Assembly (NCBI GenBank): GCA_946479055.1
Contig: CAMLEX010000247.1
Coordinates: 1-7,221, forward strand
Reading direction: 5' to 3'
Origin: an uncultured Bacteroidota bacterium
GTDB lineage: Bacteria > Bacteroidota > Bacteroidia > Chitinophagales > Chitinophagaceae
DNA: 7,221 nucleotides
Positions 1-6,058 of the stretch are shown here, piece by piece. The position numbers were made by a program, and so were the translations under genes. Under the pieces are notes generated by a model that worked only from the letters and a program-made list of their open reading frames with translations, did no database searches and was not told where the DNA came from. The number at the start of each line of letters is the position of its first letter. The stretch's first letter is position 1.

Positions 1-96
1 GTTGAATTAGCAAAAGAAAGCGGAATCACGTTGATTGGGTTTTTGCGCCATGAACGATTTAATATTTACTCAGGTGAACAAAGAATCATAATGTGA
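1..96 (+). CDS. fdhD: FdhD, formate dehydrogenase accessory sulfurtransferase (3' end only)
   Basis: This is the last 31 codons of a gene that begins outside the window, ending in TGA at 94-96. The encoded tail contains [22 protein letters not shown], split here as [11 protein letters not shown] and [11 protein letters not shown], which matches the conserved FdhD C-terminus (the GF-R-x-x-x-F-N-Y motif). FdhD takes sulfur from a cysteine desulfurase and transfers it to the bis-MGD cofactor of formate dehydrogenases, a step needed for activity. The catalytic cysteines lie upstream and cannot be checked. The next plus-strand gene is an FdhF/YdeP-type molybdoenzyme, the likely client. The stop codon lies inside the left arm of a hairpin repeat that starts at 93. 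The identification rests on a short stretch but is supported by context. Confidence 0.85.
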   Translation, partial: VELAKESGITLIGFLRHERFNIYSGEQRIIM

Positions 97-159
97 GTTG
101 TCAGGGGTGAATGGTGAGTAGGTCTTCAGAGATGACCCCCAAAAAAAATGACAACTCAC
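93..159 (+). repeat. Hairpin repeat, copy 1 (fdhD 3' end)
   Basis: An 11-bp perfect inverted repeat (GTGAGTTGTCA at 93-103 with TGACAACTCAC at 149-159) continues inward as GGGGT at 104-108 with ACCCC at 135-139, leaving a 9-nt one-sided bulge at 140-148. The total is 16 Watson-Crick pairs. The internal segment 109-134 is 20/26 identical to 198-223 in copy 2. The fdhD stop codon is part of the left arm. It could act as a transcription attenuator, an mRNA-end stabiliser or a dispersed repeat. An A-run follows the C-run at 141-148, and no U-run follows the right arm, so it is not a canonical intrinsic terminator in the plus direction. Confidence 0.75.
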
Positions 160-187
160 TCTTTCTTAAAAATTAGCAGTAGTAACT

Positions 188-258
188 AGTGAGTTGTGAA
201 TGGTGCGTAAGTATCCGAAGATGGGCAACCACTCACAACTGACAGCTCACCACTCACT
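188..258 (+). repeat. Hairpin repeat, copy 2 (leader of the YdeP-like gene)
   Basis: AGTTGTGA at 192-199 pairs with TCACAACT at 233-240. After one A/C mismatch, TGGT at 201-204 pairs with ACCA at 228-231. The outer AGTG at 188-191 can pair with CACT at 255-258 if a 14-nt right-side segment (241-254) is bulged out. Alternatively, AGTGAGT (188-194) pairs with ACTCACT (252-258). The inner segment 198-223 is a diverged duplicate of 109-134. The element ends about 14 nt before the ATG of the oxidoreductase, so it would lie in that gene's leader or in an fdhD-oxidoreductase intercistronic mRNA. No TAnnTTTG promoter box was seen between 97 and 272. Confidence 0.7.
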
Positions 259-272
259 TTAAAAACTTGTCA

Positions 273-2582
273 ATGATGAGCGATAAACAATCCGAATCTG
301 CCGGTGCTGAAAATCCTGAAGGATTCACGGGATTAAAATTGGGGCCAATCAAAAAAACAGCCGCAGGTATACCCGCCGTCTTATCTGGCTTCCGACATGC
401 ATTGGGTGAAGCCGGTCTTGCACGTGGATGGAAAGCCCTGTCAAAGTTGAATCAGAAAGATGGATTTGATTGCCCAAGCTGCGCATGGCCTGATCCAGAT
501 GATGAACGAAATGGTAGTACCGAATACTGTGAGAATGGAGCGAAAGCCGTGGCTGAAGAAGCTACAACAAAAAAACTGGAAGCTGATTTCTTTGCAAGGC
601 ATTCTGTAAGAGAATTGTCAGCATTGAACGATTATGAAATAGGGAAGAAGGGCCGCATTACACAGCCCATGTATTTACCAAAGGATAGCACTCATTATCA
701 GCCTGTCAGTTGGGACGATGCTTTTCAAAAAATCGCTGCTACATTAAATAAGCTTGATTCACCCAATGAAGCTATTTTTTATACATCAGGAAGAACGAGT
801 AATGAAGCGGCTTTCCTTTATCAATTATTTGTACGTGAGTATGGCACCAACAATCTACCCGATTGCAGCAACATGTGTCATGAAAGCAGCGGCGTAGCAC
901 TGGGTGAATCATTAGGCATTGGAAAAGGATCTGTAAAACTGGAAGATCTTTACCAGGCCGAAGTGATTATTATACTCGGACAAAATCCCGGGACCAATCA
1001 TCCACGCATGCTGACTGCTTTGCAAAAAGCGAAAGCCAATGACGCTATTATTATATCCATTAATCCATTACCGGAAACAGGACTGATGGGTTTTAATAAT
1101 CCCCAACAGCTAAAAGGGTGGATGGGTATGAGTACCGCTCTTACGGATATTTTTTTGCAGGTAAAAATAAATGGTGACATGGCATTGCTGCAGGCTATTG
1201 CTTTGCTACTATTACAGGAAGAACAAAAAGATCCGGGTAAAGTATTTGATCTTGATTTTATAAAAAACAAAACAGAAGGGTATAATGAGTATGTTGAACA
1301 CCTGCAAAAGCAAAATCCGGATGAGCTGGCGAAGGCCTGCGGTATTGATCTTGCGCAGATAAAAGAAGCCGCTGAAGTATTGAAAAATAAAAAAAAGATC
1401 ATAGCCTGTTGGGCGATGGGTCTTACACAACATAAGAATGCGGTGGATACGATTAAAGAGATCGTGAATTTATTGTTACTGAAAGGCAGCATTGGAAAAC
1501 CGGGAGCCGGCACCTGCCCTGTAAGGGGGCATAGTAATGTGCAGTGTGATCGTACGATGGGTATTTATGAAAACCCTTCTAAAACATTTTTAATATCCAT
1601 ACAGGATAATTTTCATTTTACACCCCCTCAGCAAAAGGGTTATGATGTAGTCGAATCCATTAAAGCGATGTACAATGGAAAAGCAAAAGTGTTTTTTGCC
1701 ATGGGAGGCAATTTTCTTTCCGCAACACCGGATACACACTACACAGCAGAAGCATTAAAAAAATGTAAACTTACTGTACATGTTTCTACTAAACTAAATC
1801 GAAGCCATTTGGTTCATGGCGAAGAAGCATTGATACTTCCCTGTCTCGGAAGAAGTGATAAGGATATTATAAACGGGGAAGAGCAATTTGTTTCCTGTGA
1901 AAATTCGATGAGTGTGGTGCAGTTATCAAAAGGGGTTTTGAAACCGATATCCGATGAGCTGCTAAGCGAACCGGTAATAGTATGCCGACTGGCAAAAGCG
2001 ACTTTTAAAGAAAAGACTAAAGTAAACTGGGATAAATATCTTTCGCATTATGATCATATAAGGGATGATATTGAACGCAGCATTCCAGGTTTTGAAAAAT
2101 ATAATGAACGGATTAGAAAGGGTGGTGGCTTTTATTTACCCAATTGCAACCGGGAAGGAAATTTTGATACGGTTTCGCAAAAAGCGCATTTTACTATTTC
2201 GCAGCATATTGCAACAGAACTGGCAGATGATGAATTGATGATGATGACGATCCGCAGCCATGACCAGTTTAATACTACTATCTACGGCCTCAACGATCGC
2301 TATCGTGGCATCTACAATGAACGGCGGATCATTTTCATGAACCAGCAGGATATGAATAAAAGAGGCTTAAAAAAAGAAGATGTGGTGGATCTGTATAATT
2401 ATCATGACGGGATAGAAAGAATAGCCCGTAAATTCCTGGTGATCCCTTATCCCATTCCCGAAACCTGTACGGCTACTTATTTTCCTGAAACGAATGTGTT
2501 AGTTCCGATCAGCAGTGTGGCAGAAAAAAGTAATACACCTACTTCGAAGTTGGTAATAGTGAAAGTGAGAAAGTGTGAGTGA
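273..2582 (+). CDS. FdhF/YdeP-family molybdopterin oxidoreductase (formate dehydrogenase alpha-like)
   Basis: This 769-residue protein matches the usual YdeP-type length (about 760). An N-terminal CPSCAWPD motif (Cys67, Cys70) and YCENGAKAV (Cys86) form the putative iron-sulfur site of the family. CSNMCHESSG (around 198-207) holds Cys202 at the position of the Cys/SeCys Mo ligand of formate dehydrogenases. Cofactor-binding motifs follow: GQNPGTNHPRM near 236-246, CPVRGHSNVQCDRTMG near 415-430, and GGNFLSATPDT. A C-terminal molybdopterin-dinucleotide domain (about 650-769) contains SHDQFNTTIYGLNDRYRG. No Tat or Sec signal is seen, so it should be cytoplasmic. The physiological substrate of this family is not established; E. 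coli YdeP is linked to acid resistance. ATG at 273 is preferred over an in-frame TTG at 267; a second ATG at 276 is equally possible. The preceding fdhD suggests the Mo site needs sulfuration. No electron-transfer subunit is adjacent. The last codons are made of GTGA-rich repeat-like sequence. Confidence 0.93.
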   Translation: MMSDKQSESAGAENPEGFTGLKLGPIKKTAAGIPAVLSGFRHALGEAGLARGWKALSKLNQKDGFDCPSCAWPDPDDERNGSTEYCENGAKAVAEEATTKKLEADFFARHSVRELSALNDYEIGKKGRITQPMYLPKDSTHYQPVSWDDAFQKIAATLNKLDSPNEAIFYTSGRTSNEAAFLYQLFVREYGTNNLPDCSNMCHESSGVALGESLGIGKGSVKLEDLYQAEVIIILGQNPGTNHPRMLTALQKAKANDAIIISINPLPETGLMGFNNPQQLKGWMGMSTALTDIFLQVKINGDMALLQAIALLLLQEEQKDPGKVFDLDFIKNKTEGYNEYVEHLQKQNPDELAKACGIDLAQIKEAAEVLKNKKKIIACWAMGLTQHKNAVDTIKEIVNLLLLKGSIGKPGAGTCPVRGHSNVQCDRTMGIYENPSKTFLISIQDNFHFTPPQQKGYDVVESIKAMYNGKAKVFFAMGGNFLSATPDTHYTAEALKKCKLTVHVSTKLNRSHLVHGEEALILPCLGRSDKDIINGEEQFVSCENSMSVVQLSKGVLKPISDELLSEPVIVCRLAKATFKEKTKVNWDKYLSHYDHIRDDIERSIPGFEKYNERIRKGGGFYLPNCNREGNFDTVSQKAHFTISQHIATELADDELMMMTIRSHDQFNTTIYGLNDRYRGIYNERRIIFMNQQDMNKRGLKKEDVVDLYNYHDGIERIARKFLVIPYPIPETCTATYFPETNVLVPISSVAEKSNTPTSKLVIVKVRKCE

Positions 2583-2597
2583 ATCTTTTTCTATTGA

Positions 2598-2683
2598 GAA
2601 TTGAACATTGAGAGTTGAGTATTGAGCATTTTGTCTTTGAAGAAATGTTCAATATTCAATTTTCAATTCTCAATGTTCAATTC
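2598..2683 (+). terminator. Long imperfect hairpin between convergent genes, possible terminator
   Basis: Bases 2598-2613 pair perfectly with 2668-2683 (16 bp), 2614-2619 with 2662-2667, and 2620-2631 with 2643-2654, leaving one 7-nt bulge (2655-2661) and an 11-nt loop (2632-2642). That gives 34 pairs: 31 Watson-Crick plus three G-T pairs (2614/2667, 2619/2662, 2626/2648), which become G-U wobbles in plus-strand RNA. The arms are built from TTGA/TCAA units. It starts 16 nt after the oxidoreductase stop and contains part of the moaCB stop codon (2682-2684). No U-tract follows it on either strand, so any termination would be non-canonical; mRNA 3'-end protection or a repeat element are alternatives. 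Confidence 0.6.
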
Positions 2684-3593
2684 AATTATGCCGCATCCCT
2701 TCTGCCACTCTGAATACATGAAGCAAATAAGGAAATAAAGCATCCATCGTTTCTTCTACACCACGGGTAGAGCCAGGCAATGTAATAACCAATGTATTTT
2801 TTATAAATCCTGCTATACCTCTTGATAACATAGCATAGGGTGTTCTTTGCTGGCCATAATTGCGGGCGGCTTCCATAATGCCTGGAATTTCCCTTTCTAT
2901 CAATGGTCTTATTGCATCGGGTGTAACATCTCTTGGAGAAAGACCGGTGCCACCGGTGAACAGGATAAGATCATAACCGTCTTTACTCAGTTGTTTTACT
3001 TTGTCCTGTATCAAAGTAAATTCATCAGGAATTATTTCATGAACCTCAGCCGTCATTTTGTGCTGCCCCAGTTTTTCAATGATCTTTTTCCCGCTGCTAT
3101 CTTGTTTTTTGCCATGAAAAACTCCATCGGAACACACAATTACTGCGGTTCTAAGATTGCTGGCCAACTGATCATTGAAATCAGTTTTACCGCCTTTTTT
3201 ACTTTCTAACCTGATCGTTGCTATTTCCACACCTTTATCCAGTGGCTTGAGCATATCATAGATCGTTAATGCAGTGATTGCAGCTCCGTGCATAGCTTCT
3301 ACTTCCACACCTGTTTTATAAATGCTGTGAACTTCTACCGTGATGATGATCTTTAATTCGTCCAGTTCATGTTTTATAGCCGCATATTCAACAGGAAGAG
3401 GATGACAATCAGGAATTACATCACTTGTTTTTTTAATGGCCAGTAACCCTGCTGCCCTTGAAAATTCAAAGACATCTCCTTTAGGAACTTTTTTATTTTT
3501 AATAGCATCTATTGTTTCTTGTTTGGAAACAGTAATGGTAGCTGATGCGATCGCCTGTCTCAGTGTACTTGCTTTGTGTGTGATATCAACCAT
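2682..3593 (-). CDS. moaCB: Bifunctional Moco biosynthesis protein MoaC/MoaB (cPMP synthase plus molybdopterin adenylyltransferase-like domain)
   Basis: This 303-residue protein is a fusion. Residues 1 to about 138 are MoaC, which with MoaA converts GTP to cyclic pyranopterin monophosphate. The residues equivalent to the E. coli catalytic set are all present: Lys38 (PKGD), His64 (CHPLP), Glu97 and Glu99 (GVEVEA), Asp113 and Lys116 (YDMLK). Residues from about 148 to 303 are a MoaB/MogA domain with [10 protein letters not shown] (213-222), TPDA and LPGS (272-275), the fold that binds and adenylates molybdopterin before Mo insertion. The MoaC part lacks the N-terminal extension of about 13 residues found in E. 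coli. It is the last gene of the moaD-moeB-moaE-moaCB operon, starting 3 nt after the moaE stop. Its TGA stop lies in the right arm of the hairpin at 2598-2683. The product is cytoplasmic and soluble. Confidence 0.95.
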   Translation of the reverse strand: MVDITHKASTLRQAIASATITVSKQETIDAIKNKKVPKGDVFEFSRAAGLLAIKKTSDVIPDCHPLPVEYAAIKHELDELKIIITVEVHSIYKTGVEVEAMHGAAITALTIYDMLKPLDKGVEIATIRLESKKGGKTDFNDQLASNLRTAVIVCSDGVFHGKKQDSSGKKIIEKLGQHKMTAEVHEIIPDEFTLIQDKVKQLSKDGYDLILFTGGTGLSPRDVTPDAIRPLIEREIPGIMEAARNYGQQRTPYAMLSRGIAGFIKNTLVITLPGSTRGVEETMDALFPYLLHVFRVAEGMRHN

Positions 3594-3596
3594 ATA

Positions 3597-4040
3597 TTAT
3601 TTATTCTCCTTCCATTGATAGGATTCATCTTCAAATAATTCCTTTCCCCAAACAGGGAGTTCTGCTTTTAATCTTTCTACCGTTTCTTCACAGGCATCAA
3701 TAGCCGCTTTGCGATGTGCAGAAGATGTAAAAACAAACAAGGAAATTTCTCCTGCCGCTACTTTGCCCAGGCTATGATATACATGCATACAGGTCAACTC
3801 ATATTTGGAAAAAATATCTTCCCGTATGCTATGCATTTTTTCGAGGGCCATTTCTTCGTAGGTCGTGTATTCTATCGCTGTTACTTTTTTATCATTGATC
3901 ACATCTGCTCTTACCTGGCCCAGGAAAATACTGTGTCCGCCGATAGTTGTTTGTGTACTGTGCTTTTGAATACTGTCTGCGACAAAGGATGCAGAAACCG
4001 GGCCTTGTACGAAGATGTTTTTTGGCTTTCTTTCTTTCAT
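3597..4040 (-). CDS. moaE: MoaE, molybdopterin synthase catalytic (large) subunit
   Basis: This 147-residue protein has the usual MoaE length. With thiocarboxylated MoaD it converts cPMP to molybdopterin. The motifs FLGQVRAD (Arg44, equivalent to E. coli Arg39), YHSLGKVAAGE and SSAHRKAA (His109-Arg110) are present, followed by RLKAELPVWGKE. Lys125 matches E. coli Lys119, but the position of E. coli Lys126 is Gly132, with a lysine one residue later (Lys133). The start chosen is ATG at 4040, which overlaps the moeB TGA as ATGA and indicates translational coupling. An in-frame start 30 nt upstream, inside moeB, would add ten residues without family support. moaCB follows after 3 nt. Confidence 0.94.
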   Translation of the reverse strand: MKERKPKNIFVQGPVSASFVADSIQKHSTQTTIGGHSIFLGQVRADVINDKKVTAIEYTTYEEMALEKMHSIREDIFSKYELTCMHVYHSLGKVAAGEISLFVFTSSAHRKAAIDACEETVERLKAELPVWGKELFEDESYQWKENK

Positions 4041-5167
4041 GACTGTTGTGCCTGGTGTTGTTTTTTCCAATTTTCAATACCACCCTTAAGACTGTAAATC
4101 TTTTTTGTTGTTCCAAAAATACCGGATAATAAGATAACGGCTTGCTTGCTTCGTTTACCTGACTGGCAAAAAACAACAATCGTATCAGCCTTTACTTCAG
4201 GCATGGGCTCTGTTATTTGTTTCAGCGGAATTTTTTGGTGATGAAATTCATTGATTACAGGTGTTTCATCTGGCTCACGTACATCTATTACGTCAATTGT
4301 TTCATTTTCCAGCAGGTCGTCAAATGCAGCTCCATCAATTTCGAACGATTCAGGTGATGATGAACAAAGCCATTCATAAGCCATTTGCTTAAAAAGTATT
4401 TCATTGGCAGGTATCAGCGAACGGGTTTCTTCTCTTGCAATCAATTCAAAATCGTAGAGCTGATTATTCAAAGCATTATAAGTCAAAAGCCGGTTGATAA
4501 GAGGTTTACCTATGCCTGTAATTAATTTAATAGTTTCATTGGCCATCATTGTACCAATAATGCCTGGCAATACGCCTAATACTCCCGCCTCAGCACAGTT
4601 CAGGATTTCATCATCTTTTGGGGGCTGAGGAAATATATCCCGGTAATTTGCCGGCATATCATTATTTTTTTGGCGATAATTAAAAATTGCTGCCTGCCCT
4701 TCAAATTGGGAAATAGCGCCATAAACCAAAGGTTTGTTCAGCAATACACAAGCATCATTGATCATATAACGGGTAGCGAAATTATCAGTGCCATCAATGA
4801 TAATTTCAAATGATTGCATGATCTCTAAAGCATTTTCAACGGTTAGCCGTTGGATAAAAGGAATAATATTTATCTCAGGATTCAATCGCCGTAATACCGA
4901 AGCGGCTCTTTCTGCTTTTAGTAATCCAATATCGTTGACGGAGTACAAAACCTGTCGGTGAAGATTGTTAAGAGCTACCGCATCATCATCTACAATCCCT
5001 ATTGTTCCTACGCCTGCCGCCGCCAGGTATTGCAACACGGGGCAACCGAGGCCCCCCGCGCCAATCACCAATACTTTAGCCTGCAGCAACTTTTGCTGAC
5101 CCGGTTCACCAAACTCCTTTAAAATAATCTGGCGTTGGTATCTTTCATATGTAATATTTTCTTTCAT
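4037..5167 (-). CDS. moeB: MoeB-type adenylyltransferase with C-terminal rhodanese domain (MoeBR/MoeZ type)
   Basis: This 376-residue protein has two parts. Residues 1 to about 250 are a ThiF/MoeB/E1-like domain with ATP-binding GAGGLG (36-41), NNLHRQ (67-72), catalytic GTDN (Asp128) and NCAEAGVLG (Cys191). It adenylates the C-terminal glycine of MoaD. Residues from about 280 to 373 are a rhodanese domain with DVRE (295-298) and the active-site loop CQSGKRS (Cys344), able to carry persulfide sulfur for MoaD thiocarboxylation. The two CxxC pairs that bind zinc in E. coli MoeB are absent, as in other rhodanese-fused MoeB proteins known to me. It lies 3 nt after moaD, its substrate gene, and overlaps moaE by 4 nt. 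Related proteins also serve ThiS-like carriers; the adjacent moaD makes Moco the likely pathway. Confidence 0.93.
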   Translation of the reverse strand: MKENITYERYQRQIILKEFGEPGQQKLLQAKVLVIGAGGLGCPVLQYLAAAGVGTIGIVDDDAVALNNLHRQVLYSVNDIGLLKAERAASVLRRLNPEINIIPFIQRLTVENALEIMQSFEIIIDGTDNFATRYMINDACVLLNKPLVYGAISQFEGQAAIFNYRQKNNDMPANYRDIFPQPPKDDEILNCAEAGVLGVLPGIIGTMMANETIKLITGIGKPLINRLLTYNALNNQLYDFELIAREETRSLIPANEILFKQMAYEWLCSSSPESFEIDGAAFDDLLENETIDVIDVREPDETPVINEFHHQKIPLKQITEPMPEVKADTIVVFCQSGKRSKQAVILLSGIFGTTKKIYSLKGGIENWKKQHQAQQS

Positions 5168-5170
5168 TTT

Positions 5171-5404
5171 TTATCCGCCTGAAAAGGGTGGGAGTAAAGC
5201 TATTGTGCTGTCTTCTTTTAAAACAGTATTGGCCATAACTGTTTGTTTATTGACGGCCATAATATATTTGCTGGCAGCCAGTGCCGGGTAAAGTTTATTT
5301 AATTCATCCACCAGGCTGTTGGTATCAGCAATATCCTCAAGTGTAAGCGTACTGCTATTTATTATCTCAGTAAGCTGGCCAAATATCATAATTCGTATCT
5401 GCAT
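5171..5404 (-). CDS. moaD: MoaD, molybdopterin synthase sulfur carrier subunit
   Basis: This 77-residue ubiquitin-fold protein ends in PPFSGG, the exposed Gly-Gly tail that MoeB adenylates and that is then converted to a thiocarboxylate. The start IRIMIFGQLTEI and the segment IMAVNKQTV fit the MoaD fold. It is the first gene of the operon and is followed 3 nt later by moeB. The ATG at 5404 is preferred to a GTG at 5410, because a possible -7 promoter box at 5412-5419 would place the transcript start between about 5408 and 5405, almost on the ATG. The low similarity usual for MoaD is offset by the GG tail and context. Confidence 0.93.
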   Translation of the reverse strand: MQIRIMIFGQLTEIINSSTLTLEDIADTNSLVDELNKLYPALAASKYIMAVNKQTVMANTVLKEDSTIALLPPFSGG

Positions 5405-5411
5405 ATTCACG

Positions 5412-5419
5412 CAAATTTA
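5412..5419 (-). promoter_or_regulatory. Candidate -7 box for the moaD-moeB-moaE-moaCB operon
   Basis: Read on the minus strand this is TAAATTTG, a full match to the Bacteroidota -7 consensus TAnnTTTG, and it ends 7 nt before the preferred moaD ATG. No TTG -33 element is visible at the expected distance, so the call is weak. If real, the transcript would have almost no 5' leader. Confidence 0.35.
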
Positions 5420-5445
5420 CTTCAGTTAGCTGTTATTTGAGCTTG

Positions 5446-5478
5446 TTTGTCTCTCTCAGCGCAATTAAATTATCTTTG
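5446..5478 (+). promoter_or_regulatory. Bacteroidota-type promoter for the split-barrel gene
   Basis: TTTG at 5446-5449 and TATCTTTG at 5471-5478 are separated by 21 nt, matching the -33/-7 architecture (TTG, about 17-23 nt, TAnnTTTG) of the Bacteroidota primary sigma factor. Transcription would start around 5482-5486, giving a leader of about ten nucleotides before the ATG at 5495. This rules out the longer reading frame starting at TTG 5447, since that TTG is itself the -33 element. Confidence 0.7.
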
Positions 5479-5494
5479 CCCCAATTTATTTTTT

Positions 5495-6058
5495 ATGGGT
5501 AAGTTTCATGAATCTATCTCCGATCATCATAAAGAGTTTATCGAATCACAACATTTATTTTTTGTAAGTACAGCGCCACTAAAAGCAGAGGGGCATATTA
5601 ATCTTTCTCCAAAAGGGCTTGACAGTTTCCGGATTCTTTCGCCAACACGGGTTGCCTATATGGATATAGTAGGTAGTGGAAATGAAACTTCGGCGCATAT
5701 TCTTGAAAATGGGCGTATCACATTTATGTTTTGTGCATTTGGCGGCCCGCCTAATATTTTAAGGCTTTATGGCAAAGGTTATACTGTTCTACCCGGCGAT
5801 GCAGAGTGGTCCGAACTTTCTTCTTATTTCAACTTGCTGCCTTCTACGCGGCAGATCATTGTAGCAGACATTTTTAAGGTGCATACATCCTGTGGTTTCG
5901 GAATTCCTTATTATGAATATACCGGGGAAAGAGATCATGCACATAAATGGGCGGAAAAGAAAGGAGCTGCTGGGCTTGAAGAATATAAGAAAGAAAAAAA
6001 TCTCGTAAGCCTTGATGGTTTACCAACTGCATTAGCAACATCAGGCATAGGTAAATAA
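5495..6058 (+). CDS. Pyridoxamine 5'-phosphate oxidase family protein (FMN-binding split barrel), function unknown
   Basis: This 187-residue soluble protein resembles the putative-PNPOx group. Recognisable segments are FFVSTAPL and HINLSPKG (34-41), SGNETSAHI (61-69), MFCAFGGPPNILRLYGKG (78-95) and SCGFGIPYYEY (132-142), the pattern of small flavin- or cofactor-binding split-barrel proteins. It is shorter than, and distinct from, the vitamin B6 enzyme PdxH, so no pyridoxamine oxidase activity is claimed; a flavin or F420-like redox role is possible. The start is ATG 5495, set by the promoter at 5446-5478. It is divergent from moaD and convergent with the transporter gene, overlapping its 3' end by 18 bp. 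It has no obvious Moco role and may be an unrelated insertion into the cluster or a redox accessory. Confidence 0.82.
   Translation: MGKFHESISDHHKEFIESQHLFFVSTAPLKAEGHINLSPKGLDSFRILSPTRVAYMDIVGSGNETSAHILENGRITFMFCAFGGPPNILRLYGKGYTVLPGDAEWSELSSYFNLLPSTRQIIVADIFKVHTSCGFGIPYYEYTGERDHAHKWAEKKGAAGLEEYKKEKNLVSLDGLPTALATSGIGK

Noticed and set aside
93..258. CRISPR-like array
   Set aside because: There are only two diverged copies, with no identical direct repeats or regular spacers; the signal is inverted-repeat structure.
97..272. Moco riboswitch in the oxidoreductase leader
   Set aside because: The structure is made of simple repeated units and does not show the multi-stem conserved core of that RNA; it is better described as hairpin repeats.
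861..885. Selenocysteine at the Mo site of the formate-dehydrogenase-like enzyme
   Set aside because: The position is encoded by TGT (cysteine) and there is no in-frame TGA within the gene.
998..1513. 171-codon open frame on the minus strand inside the oxidoreductase gene
   Set aside because: It lies wholly antisense to a strongly conserved coding region, its translation is cysteine- and serine-rich without a recognisable domain, and a second minus-strand frame overlaps it. Both are reading-frame shadows.
2847..3209. 120-codon plus-strand frame within moaCB
   Set aside because: It is antisense to conserved MoaC/MoaB catalytic motifs and its product resembles no family. Similar shadows at 3436-3618, 3714-4097, 3892-4179 and 6243-6491 were dismissed for the same reason.
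4041..4070. Longer MoaE starting at 4070
   Set aside because: It would add ten residues from within moeB with no family similarity; ATG 4040 gives a standard ATGA coupling and usual length.
5447..5494. N-terminal extension of the split-barrel protein from TTG 5447
   Set aside because: The TTG is the -33 element of a well-matched promoter, and the -7 box also lies inside the extension, so these codons would not be transcribed.
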